NCBI GenBank assembly: GCA_017536765.1
Contig: JAFXGV010000032.1
Coordinates: 1-43,080 of the forward strand
Length of the DNA stretch: 43,080 bases
Reading direction: 5' to 3'
Origin: Bacteroidaceae bacterium
GTDB taxonomy: Bacteria > Bacteroidota > Bacteroidia > Bacteroidales > Bacteroidaceae
The translations under genes and the position numbers were made by a program. Of this stretch, positions 16,700-25,900 are shown piece by piece (the first letter of the stretch is position 1; the number at the start of each line of letters is the position of its first letter). The notes under the pieces were generated by a model that did no database searches, was not told the DNA's origin, and was given only the letters and a program-made list of their open reading frames with translations.

Positions 16700-17851
16700 T
16701 TACTTAAGAGTTTCCACTATTCTGCCACAGGCAAGGCCATCACCATAGGGGTTCACGGCTTTGCTCATTGTGTCGTAATGCTCTTGGTTGTCGAGCAACT
16801 GCGATACCTCATCTACTATCTTGTTGTAGTTGGTACCTACGAGTTTCACGGTGCCTGCCTCCAGTGCCTCGGGGCGCTCGGTGGTGTCGCGCATCACAAG
16901 AACGGGTTTGCCCAGGCCGGGTGCCTCTTCCTGTATGCCGCCGCTGTCGGTGAGCACAATGGTGCTCTTTTCCATAAGATATACGAATGAGAGGTATTCA
17001 AGCGGCTCTATGAAGAACATATTGCCGAGGTTGCTCAAGTCCTCGCCAAATACCTCGTGGATGGGCTTTCGCACATTGGGGTTGAGGTGCATGGGATAGA
17101 CGAAATCCACGTTGGGGTATTTGCGGGTGAGGTCGCGTATGGCAGTGCACATATTTATGAAGCCGTCGCCAAAGTTTTCGCGGCGATGGCCGGTGATGAG
17201 AACCAACTTTTTGCCATCGGCAAGGCGGTATACGTCGTAGCCGGCCTGCAACAGCAGCTGCTGCAGTTCTTGGTTGAGTGCTTTGTCCTCTTTTATCTTG
17301 TTCACTACCCAGTAGAGTGCATCTATTACGGTGTTGCCTGTTACGGTGATGCTATCCTCGGCAACAGCCTCGCGTTGCAGGTTGGCCTTGCTCAATGGGG
17401 TGGGGGCAAAGTTGTAGGTTGCAATGCGGCCGGTTATCTGGCGGTTCATCTCCTCGGGCCAGGGGCTGTATATGTTGTGTGTGCGCAGGCCGGCTTCTAC
17501 GTGGCCAACGGGGATTTGCTGATAGAAGGCGGCAAGGGCTGCTGCGGTGCTTGTGGTGGTGTCGCCGTGTACAAGTACCACGGATGGCTGCACCTCCTTG
17601 AGTACGTCGCGCATACCTACAAGTACGCGGGCGGTTACGTCGTAGAGGTCTTGCCCTTGTTTCATAATATTGAGGTCGTAGTCGGGGGTTATCTCAAAGA
17701 GTTGAAGTACTTGGTCGAGCATCTGGCGATGCTGGCCTGTTACGCATACTACGGTTTTGAATGTGTCGGGGTGTTTTTGGAACTCCTTTACCAGAGGGGC
17801 CATTTTTATAGCCTCAGGACGTGTTCCGAACACAAGCATTACTGTTTTCAT
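16700..17851 (-). CDS. wecB: UDP-N-acetylglucosamine 2-epimerase (non-hydrolysing)
   Basis: The 383-aa protein converts UDP-GlcNAc to UDP-ManNAc. It has the canonical N-terminus MLVFGTRPEAIKMAPLV and VTGQHRQMLDQVL, then VLVHGDTTTSTAAALAAFY, VGHVEAGLRTHN, PWPEEMNRQ, and the C-terminal LTDSGGIQEEAPGLGKPVLV. All are conserved active-site segments of the GT-B-like epimerase fold. It is followed at 47 bp by wecC, completing the two-step route to UDP-ManNAcA. There is no signal peptide, and the length is normal. Confidence 0.95.
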   Translation of the reverse strand: MKTVMLVFGTRPEAIKMAPLVKEFQKHPDTFKTVVCVTGQHRQMLDQVLQLFEITPDYDLNIMKQGQDLYDVTARVLVGMRDVLKEVQPSVVLVHGDTTTSTAAALAAFYQQIPVGHVEAGLRTHNIYSPWPEEMNRQITGRIATYNFAPTPLSKANLQREAVAEDSITVTGNTVIDALYWVVNKIKEDKALNQELQQLLLQAGYDVYRLADGKKLVLITGHRRENFGDGFINMCTAIRDLTRKYPNVDFVYPMHLNPNVRKPIHEVFGEDLSNLGNMFFIEPLEYLSFVYLMEKSTIVLTDSGGIQEEAPGLGKPVLVMRDTTERPEALEAGTVKLVGTNYNKIVDEVSQLLDNQEHYDTMSKAVNPYGDGLACGRIVETLK

Positions 17852-17931
17852 TTCAATAAATATTATTTAGTTAATATGATATTTGTTGCTTAACTTCTTT
17901 ATTTGTATGTTGTAATTAGTTACTCTGTGTT

Positions 17932-19173
17932 TCAGTCGCAACCGAAGAGGTCACGGGTATATACTCTCTCTCTTACATCGGCAAGGGCTGCGTGGTCGTA
18001 CCGGTTGGCTATAATGGCTTGTGCCTCGTTCTTAAACCGGGTAAGATCGTTCACCACAAGGCTGCCAAAAAATGTGCTGCCGTCGGGCAGAGTGGGTTCG
18101 TATATTATTACGTTGGCTCCTTTGGCTTTTATGCGTTTCATTATGCCTTGAATGGAGGAGTGGCGGAAGTTGTCGCTACCGGTCTTCATTGTGAGGCGAT
18201 AAACGCCTATGGTGCAGTTCTTTTCGTTATCGGCATCGTAGTCGCCACTGCTGTAATAGTCGTAGTAGCCTGCCTTTGAGAGCACGCGGTCGGCTATGAA
18301 ATCCTTGCGGGTGGCGTTGCTGTCAACTATGGCTTGTATGAGGTTCTGCGGCACGTCTTGGTAGTTGGCAAGCAGTTGCTTGGTGTCCTTGGGCAGGCAG
18401 TAGCCGCCGTAGCCGAAGGATGGGTTGTTGTAGTGTGTGCCTATGCGGGGATCCAGCCCCACGCCGTCTATTATCTGGCGGGTGTCGAGCCCGCGTATCT
18501 CGGCATATGTGTCGAGTTCGTTGAAGAAACTCACACGCAGGGCAAGATATGTGTTGGCAAACAGCTTGACAGCCTCGGCTTCGGTGAGCCCCATAAACAG
18601 GGTGGGGATGTCCTGCTTCACGGCTCCCTGTTGCAACAATGAGGCAAATGTGTGTGCTGCTTGTGTCAATTGTTCATTGTCCTGTGGGTGCCCCACAATG
18701 ATGCGGCCGGGATAGAGGTTGTCGTAAAGGGCTTTGCTCTCGCGCAGAAACTCGGGCGAGAACAGTATATTGTCGGTATTGTATTTCTTGCATATGTTCT
18801 TGCTGTATCCCACGGGTATGGTGCTCTTAATTACTATGATGGCACCTGGGTTTGTGGCAAGAACCAATTCTATCACAGCTTCCACGGCGGTGGTGTCGAA
18901 GAAATTGCGGCTGCTGTCGTAGTTGGTGGGTGCTGCAACGACAACAAAGTCGGCATCGCGGTATGCAAGCGCTCCATCGAGGGTGGCTGTGAGGTTCAGC
19001 TCCTTTTCGGCAAGGTACTTTTCTATGTACTCGTCTTGGATGGGCGAGATGCGATTGTTGATTTTTTCTACCTTTTCGGGTATTAAATCAACTGCTGTAA
19101 CTTGGTTGTGCTGCGCAAGCAATATTGCTATGCTGAGCCCTACGTAACCTGTTCCTGCAACTGCAATCTTCAT
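17932..19173 (-). CDS. ugd: UDP-glucose 6-dehydrogenase
   Basis: The 413-aa protein resembles the short E. coli-type Ugd. It begins [20 protein letters not shown] (Rossmann motif) and continues with DRISPI-like [54 protein letters not shown] and the catalytic segment [14 protein letters not shown], where Cys forms the thioester. It makes UDP-glucuronate for the polysaccharide. It lies between wzc (58 bp upstream) and wecB (80 bp downstream). Bacterial Ugd proteins are often activated by BY-kinase phosphorylation, and here a BY-kinase is the adjacent gene. Confidence 0.93.
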   Translation of the reverse strand: MKIAVAGTGYVGLSIAILLAQHNQVTAVDLIPEKVEKINNRISPIQDEYIEKYLAEKELNLTATLDGALAYRDADFVVVAAPTNYDSSRNFFDTTAVEAVIELVLATNPGAIIVIKSTIPVGYSKNICKKYNTDNILFSPEFLRESKALYDNLYPGRIIVGHPQDNEQLTQAAHTFASLLQQGAVKQDIPTLFMGLTEAEAVKLFANTYLALRVSFFNELDTYAEIRGLDTRQIIDGVGLDPRIGTHYNNPSFGYGGYCLPKDTKQLLANYQDVPQNLIQAIVDSNATRKDFIADRVLSKAGYYDYYSSGDYDADNEKNCTIGVYRLTMKTGSDNFRHSSIQGIMKRIKAKGANVIIYEPTLPDGSTFFGSLVVNDLTRFKNEAQAIIANRYDHAALADVRERVYTRDLFGCD

Positions 19174-19231
19174 AATTGTTGTTTTTGGCTATCGCTGCGG
19201 GTGTTGTTTATACCTTATTAAATATAACGGC

Positions 19232-21643
19232 TTATGATTTTTGCTCATATCCGTAGTGGTAGCTGTTGTGGTAGCCATAGCGGTAGCTGTATTTGTAACC
19301 ATAGCGGTAGCTGTATTTGTAACCATAGCGGCTGCCGCCTGTATCCACTCCGTTTAATATAATTGATATGTTCTTGAGCTTGTTTTCGTTGTAGAGGTTT
19401 TCTATGTCGGGTATCATTGAACGCTCCATTACCCCGGCGCGCACAAGGAAGAAGGTGCGGTCGGCAAGTTTTTCTATGATGTGTGTGTCGGCCACCATAT
19501 CTACCGGCGGGCAGTCTATGAGTGTGTAACGATATTCCTTGCGCAGTTCCTCTATGAGTGTTTCAAAACGTGGCAGTTCGAGTAATTCGGTGGGGTTAGG
19601 TGGAATGGTGCCCACGGGCAGTATGTGCAGATTGGGGTATTTTTTATCGGCAATTATTATTTCGTCGATGCTCTCTATTTCGCCGGCAAGGTAGTTGCTG
19701 AGGCCTTTTTGCGGTGATGCAACATATTGCGAAAGCGATGCATGGCGCATATCGCCGTCTATTACTATTACTCGTTCTCCCTTTATGGCAAGGCTCACAG
19801 CGGTGTTTATTATACAGAATGTTTTGCCGCTGCCGGGGTTGAATGATGTGGTGATGATGGTGCTGTGCTGTTTGTCGCGTGTTATGAATTCTATGTTGGT
19901 GCGTAACACGCGGAATGCTTCGTTTATGATGTTGCGGCTGCCGTCGTGCACCACTACCGATATTTTCTCTTTTTTCTTTTCTTTGATAACCAATTGCGGT
20001 ATTTCGCCTATGATGGGAACCGAAATGTCGTTCAAGTCCTTGCGCCCACGTACTTTTGTGTTGGCTATCTCGCGCAACGCAACTATTACCAATGGTATGA
20101 GCAGGCCTATGGCAACTCCCATAAATATGGTGTTGTTTTTAACCGGTGCAGTGGGGGTGGTGCTGCCGGTGGGCGACGTGATGATGCGTGTTTTGTATGC
20201 TGTGAAGGCTTGTGACAACTGGTTTTCCTCGCGTTTTTGTAACAGAAACAGGTATAGTTTTTCTTTCACGCTCTGCTCGCGTTCGGCCGATGCTAAATAC
20301 TTGGTTTGTTCGGGGTTCTTAGATATTTCTTCGATGGTCTTTTTGGTCTCTCTTTCGAGCGTGGCTATGGATGTTTCAACTTTTTTTATTGATAATTTTG
20401 CCGATGCAATTATGGACTCGCGCTTGGCGGCAAGTTCCATATCTGTCTTTTTTATTTCGGGGTTGTTCTCACCGCTTTTTTCAATGGTAGCATTGCGCTC
20501 TATCACAGTCTTGTTGTATTCGATGATTTGGTTGTTGAGCATTGTGTTGCTGAGCGTGGCTCCAAGGGGCAATGGCTCGTTAAGCGATTTGCTTGCTTGC
20601 AGCTTGGAGAGAATCTCTTTCATGCTTGCAAGGTCGTTGCTGAGTTGCTGTAATCGGTTTATGTTGTCGCGGTTCTTCGATATGTGCAATGATGCGCTTG
20701 CGCTGATGCTGGGCAGACGATTTCGGCTTTTATACGATGATATGTTGCTGTCAACTTCGTCGAGTTCGTCGCTTATGTAGGCAAGGCGGTCGTTTATGAA
20801 CTGAAGAGTGCCGTCGGCTGCGCGGTTCTTGTCCTTCACCCAGTTTTCGCTGTACACCTCAACAAGTGTGTTGAGTATGTCGTCGGCACGGTCAATCGAA
20901 TGGTCTCGTATGGAGATTGTGATAATGTCGTTTTCTTCGTCGGGCAGGCTGAAGTGTAGTTTGCCGCCTACTATAGCTGTTGCTGCTTGAGTACTTACTT
21001 GGGTTACGTTGATATTGGTTTCTTGTGTTATGCAGTGCAGTTTGTTGTTGCGTATGATTATTTTTCCAATGGGGCTCTCGGTTAAGGATATCCCATCCAC
21101 AAGCTCGCCTTTGATGGGTGCGTGGTCTATTGCTTTGCCGTCGCAAGTGAAATTGCTGAGGGTGTATGCGCCCTCGGGAGTTACCTCTATGCTGAATGAG
21201 GCAGATGATTCTTCATCAAGGTCGTACAGTTCGGTTGTTACGGGCAAGGATTCACCGTAAAGGGTGATGGGGTGGAATGTGCCGTCTTTGGTGTAATTGG
21301 CTCTGAGTCCTAATTTGTTAACGACCTCACGTATTGTTTCGGCGGCTCTGAATGTGTAAATTTCGTTGTATGCGTTTGTTGTGGTGCGTAGCCCCAGGTT
21401 GGCCATATTGGCCATTTGTTCGTCTATCGAGGGGGCTTTGTCTTTCGATTTTATGAGTACTTCACAATAACGTGTGTAAACCGGTTGCTTGGTTGCAATG
21501 TGGTAAACGGCAACACTTGTTGCAATGATTGTTGATGCCAAAAACCAATACCATTTGGACAAACAAGCATAGAGAAATTCATTGATGTTGAAATAGTTCT
21601 CCGTTTGTGATTGAGTATTCTTTTTTCTTACGGCTTGTGCCAT
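19232..21643 (-). CDS. wzc: Wzc-like polysaccharide co-polymerase and tyrosine autokinase
   Basis: The 803-aa inner-membrane protein controls chain length and export. TM1 is at about 32-50 and TM2 at about 503-522. The periplasmic part between them holds a Wzz-type region and a long coiled coil (about 280-480). The cytosolic BY-kinase follows, with Walker A FNPGSGKT (601-608), Walker A' VIVIDGDMR (about 625-633) and Walker B YTLIDCPPVD (about 706-715). The C-terminal tail (771-800) has 13 tyrosines in YGYKYSYR-type repeats, the autophosphorylation cluster. It is the first gene of the minus-strand operon, behind a ~240-nt leader. No Wza outer-membrane partner is in the window. Confidence 0.95.
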   Translation of the reverse strand: MAQAVRKKNTQSQTENYFNINEFLYACLSKWYWFLASTIIATSVAVYHIATKQPVYTRYCEVLIKSKDKAPSIDEQMANMANLGLRTTTNAYNEIYTFRAAETIREVVNKLGLRANYTKDGTFHPITLYGESLPVTTELYDLDEESSASFSIEVTPEGAYTLSNFTCDGKAIDHAPIKGELVDGISLTESPIGKIIIRNNKLHCITQETNINVTQVSTQAATAIVGGKLHFSLPDEENDIITISIRDHSIDRADDILNTLVEVYSENWVKDKNRAADGTLQFINDRLAYISDELDEVDSNISSYKSRNRLPSISASASLHISKNRDNINRLQQLSNDLASMKEILSKLQASKSLNEPLPLGATLSNTMLNNQIIEYNKTVIERNATIEKSGENNPEIKKTDMELAAKRESIIASAKLSIKKVETSIATLERETKKTIEEISKNPEQTKYLASAEREQSVKEKLYLFLLQKREENQLSQAFTAYKTRIITSPTGSTTPTAPVKNNTIFMGVAIGLLIPLVIVALREIANTKVRGRKDLNDISVPIIGEIPQLVIKEKKKEKISVVVHDGSRNIINEAFRVLRTNIEFITRDKQHSTIITTSFNPGSGKTFCIINTAVSLAIKGERVIVIDGDMRHASLSQYVASPQKGLSNYLAGEIESIDEIIIADKKYPNLHILPVGTIPPNPTELLELPRFETLIEELRKEYRYTLIDCPPVDMVADTHIIEKLADRTFFLVRAGVMERSMIPDIENLYNENKLKNISIILNGVDTGGSRYGYKYSYRYGYKYSYRYGYHNSYHYGYEQKS
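19257..19330. repeat. 24-bp tandem repeat encoding the Wzc tyrosine tail
   Basis: A 24-bp unit containing GTAGCTGTATTTGTAACCAT is present twice almost exactly, with a third diverged copy towards the gene end. It encodes YGYKYSYR, YGYKYSYR and YGYHNSYH. In-frame slippage would add or remove four tyrosines at a time. Confidence 0.8.
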
Positions 21644-21861
21644 ATTTTTTATCTGTTTTTATTGTCGTTATTTACTTGTTTGGTCCGCTCGTGGACATAG
21701 TCCGGGGACTTTGACAGTAGCGTAAGTTGTTGTCTGTCAATCAGTTGCGCAAACGTAGCTGTCGCCTCGATGTTGCTTTTTGATTAAATTTGTCGGCAGA
21801 TGTCCTGTTTGCAAAGGGCTATTGCCGAATTGTTGAGGTGAATAAATGGGTGCCGTGTCGT

Positions 21862-21880
21862 GGCGTTATCCATTAACGCC
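21862..21880 (-). promoter_or_regulatory. Hairpin at the start of the predicted wzc leader
   Basis: GGCGTTA (21862-21868) pairs exactly with TAACGCC (21874-21880) around a 5-nt loop. If transcription starts just downstream of the -7 box, this stem forms the 5' end of the operon mRNA. It could stabilise the message or be a protein-binding leader element. Confidence 0.45.
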
Positions 21881-21887
21881 TCATATG

Positions 21888-21895
21888 CAAAGGTA
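21888..21895 (-). promoter_or_regulatory. Promoter -7 box for the exopolysaccharide operon
   Basis: On the minus strand this reads TACCTTTG, an exact TAnnTTTG Bacteroidetes -7 element followed by C. A -33 match is weak. It would give a ~240-nt untranslated leader before wzc. Confidence 0.55.
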
Positions 21896-22276
21896 TAAAA
21901 AAGTTTTTAATTATTTGCCTAAATAGAGACTTATTTATTAAATATTTTTTTATTGTGTGGTGTTTTTGTGTGGTTCGTGTTTTGCTTGAACTTGCTGAAT
22001 GCGTGGTGACGGGTGTGTGGCTATGTGATGCTATTTCAGTGTTTGTAAATAAAAAATACCAAAGCCGGCGTTGCTTTTATGGCGGCGGGTTTTTGTATTC
22101 TGTGTGTTGGGGGTGTCGAGCCTGTTTATCTATTATATAAATAGGTGTGTCTGCTATAGTGCTGATAATTATATGATTCCTCTGTTCTGTGTGGTGCTTT
22201 TTTGAGAAAAATGGATTTTTTTATGAAAAATGGCATAAAAAAAAGGCCGAAAATGCTTGGATATAATGTTTTTTTA

Positions 22277-22284
22277 TATCTTTG
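22277..22284 (+). promoter_or_regulatory. Promoter -7 box for the Hc1-like gene
   Basis: TATCTTTG is an exact TAnnTTTG element, with CTTG at 22256-22259 as a possible -33 box (17-bp spacing, slightly short). It lies 30 bp before the ATG. Confidence 0.6.
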
Positions 22285-22313
22285 TGCATCATTAACCTTA
22301 ATAACAGAATATT

Positions 22314-22490
22314 ATGAAAGAACTTATTGAAAAAATTCAGGAGACTTATGCTGCTTTCGCAGCTGATGCAAATGCACAGATAGAGAAAGGCAACAAGGCT
22401 GCCGGTACACGTGCTCGCAAGGCTTCTTTGGAGATTGAGAAAATGATGAAAGAGTTCCGCAAGGCTTCTTTGGATGCTGCCAAGAACTAA
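22314..22490 (+). CDS. Histone H1-like (Hc1-type) mini-protein, 58 aa
   Basis: The ATG at 22314 opens a 58-codon gene: MKELIEKIQETYAAF, then about 30 residues rich in Ala and Lys including GNKAAGTRARKASLEIEKMM, ending KEFRKASLDAAKN. It matches the short Hc1-type histone-like proteins common in Bacteroidales: helical, lysine/alanine/arginine-rich and probably DNA-binding. The motif A/G-T-R-A-R-x-A-S-L-E is the family hallmark. It has its own promoter (22277-22284) and terminator (22522-22562), so it is monocistronic. The ORF is read directly; the chromosome-binding role is family knowledge and is weakly characterised. Confidence 0.88.
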   Translation: MKELIEKIQETYAAFAADANAQIEKGNKAAGTRARKASLEIEKMMKEFRKASLDAAKN

Positions 22491-22521
22491 TTGGTGCATT
22501 TCGATTATCTTTTCAGATTAT

Positions 22522-22562
22522 AAATAAGGCTGCACACCGGTGTGGTCTTATTTGTTTTTTTT
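22522..22562 (+). terminator. Rho-independent terminator of the Hc1-like gene
   Basis: AAATAAG (22522-22528) pairs with CTTATTT (22547-22553), with an inner CACACC/GGTGTG stem, followed by a run of eight T. It begins 32 bp after the stop codon. Confidence 0.85.
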
Positions 22563-22844
22563 ATTCACCCATCACCTCTTGGTTGATGGGCGTTTTTGTG
22601 TGGGCGCATTTCTTTTGTATTATTTGGTTTTGTAAAATAAAATTACTTGTGCGTGGTTGCGCCGCCCGGGTGTCTGTCTATGTTTGTTTGCGAATAAATT
22701 GCCAATGTGCTGCAAAGTGATATTGCGGTTTCGGTGGCTATCTTTGCGTGGCTGTCTGCAGTGGCGGTGCTTGATGATTTCTGTTGTTTGGCCAAAGATT
22801 GTTTGATTATTTATGTAAAACTTTTATTATTATAAAAAATATCG

Positions 22845-22852
22845 TAAATTAG
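22845..22852 (+). promoter_or_regulatory. Candidate -7 box upstream of the GH2 gene
   Basis: TAAATTAG differs from TAnnTTTG at one base and lies 75 bp before the ATG, in an AT-rich stretch. The exact box at 22739-22746 is the alternative. Confidence 0.35.
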
Positions 22853-22927
22853 CAACGTTTTGTGCGTTTGTGCGCATATTTTTAGAATGATGACGATAAT
22901 TTTTTAATAACCATTCAAAATAATTTT

Positions 22928-25900
22928 ATGAAGAAAAGATTTGTAACTGCTATGATGGCCGCTCTGTTTGTGTCGGCCGTTTCTGTGGCGCAGAACCTTG
23001 GCGGTTTTGCCTATGGCAATGCCGAGGCGCCTGCAGGCAACGAGTGGGAGAGCCCCACGCAGTTGTCTTTGAATAAAGAGCAGCCCAAAGGCTGGTTCTT
23101 TGTGTTCGATAACGAGGAGAGTGCCCGCAAGGTGCTTCCCGAGAACAGCGAGTATTACCTGTCGCTCGATGGTACCTGGAGTTTTAACTGGGTGGGCAAC
23201 CCCGGTGAGCGCCCCGTGGATTTCTACAAGGTGGATTATGATGTGGCGGCTTGGGACAAGGTGCAGGTTCCTATGAACTGGAATGTGTATGGCTTGCAGC
23301 CCGACGGCAGCCAGAAGTATGGTACTCCCATATATGTGAACCAGCCCGTAATATTCAAGCACTCTGTGGCTGTAGGTGACTGGAAGGGTGGTGTGATGCG
23401 CGAGCCCGCTCCCCATCATACAACATATAAAAACCGTAACGAGGTGGGTTCGTACCGCCGCTCTTTCGTGGTTCCCGCCGAATGGGATGGCCGCGAGGTG
23501 TATATCAATTTCGATGGCGTTGATCCGTTCTTCTACCTGTGGATAAATGGCAAGTACGTTGGTTTCTCAAAGAACTCTCGTAACTTGGCTGCTTTCAATA
23601 TTACCGATTACTTGGTTGAGGGTGAAAACGTGGTGGCTGTGGAGGTTTACCGCAACAGCGATGCTTCGTTCCTGGAGTCGCAGGATATGTTCCGCCTTCC
23701 CGGTATCTTCCGCACCGTGTCGCTCACATCGACTAACCCTGTGGAGATACGCGATTTCCGCGTTACCACCGACCTCGATGCCGAGTACAAGGATGCCGTT
23801 GCAAATATTGCTGTTGACGTGCGTAACTTGGGCAAGAAAAAGGCCAAAGGCTATTCAGTGAAAGTGCAGCTTTACAAGAACGAGCTTTACAGCGACGACA
23901 ATGTCATTGTCGATGGTGCCACCACCACTGGTGCAGTGGCCGAGGTTGTGAGTGGTGATACAAAGACTGCACAGCTTGCTCTTCCCGTGGCCAACCCTGC
24001 AAAGTGGAGTGCCGAGCAGCCCAACCGCTATACCATTCTTGTGCAGTTGCTCGACAAGAAAGGCCGTGTGGTTGAGACTGCATCTACATACGTTGGTTTC
24101 CGCGAGGTTGAGATTCGTGACACCAAGGCCGAGGACGATGAGTTCGGCTTGGCCGGCCGTTACTACTATCTCAATGGCAAGCCCATCAAGATGAAGGGTG
24201 TGAACCGTCACGAGAGTAACTTGGAGCGTGGTCACGCTGTTACACGCGAGCAGATGTTCAACGAGGTGATGCTTATGTTGCGCGGCAACATAAACCACGT
24301 GCGCAATTCTCACTATCCCGATGCTCCCTATTGGTACTATCTTTGCGATAAGTATGGTATCTACCTGGAGGATGAGGCCAACATAGAGAGTCACCAATAT
24401 TACTATGGCGATGCTTCGTTGTCGCACGTTCCCGAGTTCCGCGATGCACACGTGGCTCGCGTAATGGAGATGGCACACGCCACTATGAACTGTCCTTCGG
24501 TTGTTATATGGTCACTTGGTAACGAGGCCGGCCCCGGTGTGAACTTTGTGGAGGCATACAATGCCTTGAAGGCTTTTGATACATCGCGCCCCGTGCAGTA
24601 TGAGCGCAACAACAGTATTGTGGATATGGGTTCTAACCAGTATCCCTCTATCGGCTGGACGCAGTATGCCGTAACAGGTAAGGCTCCCATCAAGTATCCT
24701 TTCCACATTTCGGAGTATGCTCACTCAATGGGTAATGCCGTTGGTAACCTCAAGGATTATTGGGATGCAATGGAGAGCACCAACTTCTTTATGGGTGGTG
24801 CCATCTGGGACTGGGCCGACCAGGCTTTCTGGAACGTGGATCCCAAGACCGGCGACCGTTATATGGGTTATGGCGGCGACTTTGGCGACCGTCCCAACGA
24901 CCACACATTCTGTATGAACGGTATTGTGTTCCCCGACCACTCTCCGAAACCCCAATATTGGGAGGTTAAAAAGGTTTATCAGAATGTTGGTATATCTATG
25001 AATGAGAAGGGTGAGATTGAGCTCTTCAACAAACGCTATTTCGAGAGCCTCAGCGATATGGACATCCGCGTATCTTTGTGGGAGGACGGCAAGGAGATTG
25101 ATGCTCGCTTTGTGCCCGACCAGGCTGTGGCTCCCCGTGCAAAGAAGGCTTTCAAGGTAGATTTCGGCAAGGAACTCAAAGCCGACAAGGAGTACTTTGT
25201 TAAGGTTCAGTTGATGCTGAAGAAGGATATGCCTTGGGCAAAGAAAGGCTATGTGCAGATGGATGAGCAGCTGCCTTTGAAGGGTGCCGTTAAGAATATA
25301 TTCATTGCCGATGCCGCAAAGGGTGGCAAAATCATCGGTGGTATGGAGAAGGCTGTTGTTAATGGCAAGGAGGTTACACTCAGAACCTTGAGCAACGATG
25401 CCTTTAAGATTGTCTTTGACGACAGCAAGGGTGTTCTCTATAATGTTGTATATAACGGTACCGAGATTTTTGCACCCGGCAACGTTATGAAACTGAATAC
25501 ATACCGTGCTCCCGTGGATAACGACAACTGGGCTTGGAACAACTGGTACACCAATGGCCTGTACAATTTGCAGGACAGCGTAATGTCGTTTGTTTCGCAG
25601 TTGAATAAGGATGGCAGCGTGGTACTGCAGTACACCGTGCGCTCGCAGGCTCCCCACTCGGGCCGTCGCGTGAAACTCGATGACAACAACTTCAAAATAA
25701 CCGACGATGCGCGCGTGCTTGGCGAGAACGATTTCCACTTTATTTCGAACCGCATATACACCATCTACCCCGATGGCTCTATCGAACTTAACAGCGCTAT
25801 CACAGGTAGCAAGAACATCGACCTGGCACGCATAGGTTATCAGCTGCAGTTGCCAACTGAATTGAAGAACTATTCATACTATGGCCGTGGCCCCTGGAAC

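Larger units (their letters stand above)
21644..22313. other. 670-bp divergent intergenic region, no gene seen
   Basis: No convincing ORF is present. It separates wzc (-) from the Hc1-like gene (+). The left part is the structured wzc leader, with pairs 21683-21686/21693-21696, 21699-21703/21706-21710 and 21712-21717/21734-21739. The middle holds the wzc promoter and the right end the Hc1 promoter. Bases about 21950-22250 are G/T-rich with no feature I can name. Confidence 0.6.
22491..22927 (+). other. 437-bp intergenic region: terminators then GH2 promoters
   Basis: No gene is seen. The left part holds the Hc1 terminator and a second hairpin (22568-22574 with 22584-22590, followed by CGTTTTT). 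Further right are two candidate -7 boxes for the beta-galactosidase gene, TATCTTTG at 22739-22746 and TAAATTAG at 22845-22852. Confidence 0.55.

Noticed and set aside
17057-17893. 278-codon open frame on + opposite wecB
   Set aside because: wecB on the other strand has every family motif; the + frame translates to biased repetitive Val/Tyr/Gly sequence.
21700-22260. Invertible (phase-variable) promoter for the polysaccharide operon
   Set aside because: I looked for long inverted repeats flanking the -7 box, as in B. fragilis capsule loci, and saw none; no recombinase gene is nearby.
24725-25738. 337-codon open frame on - inside the GH2 gene
   Set aside because: It is a codon-bias shadow of a GC-richer gene, with no recognisable domain or start context.
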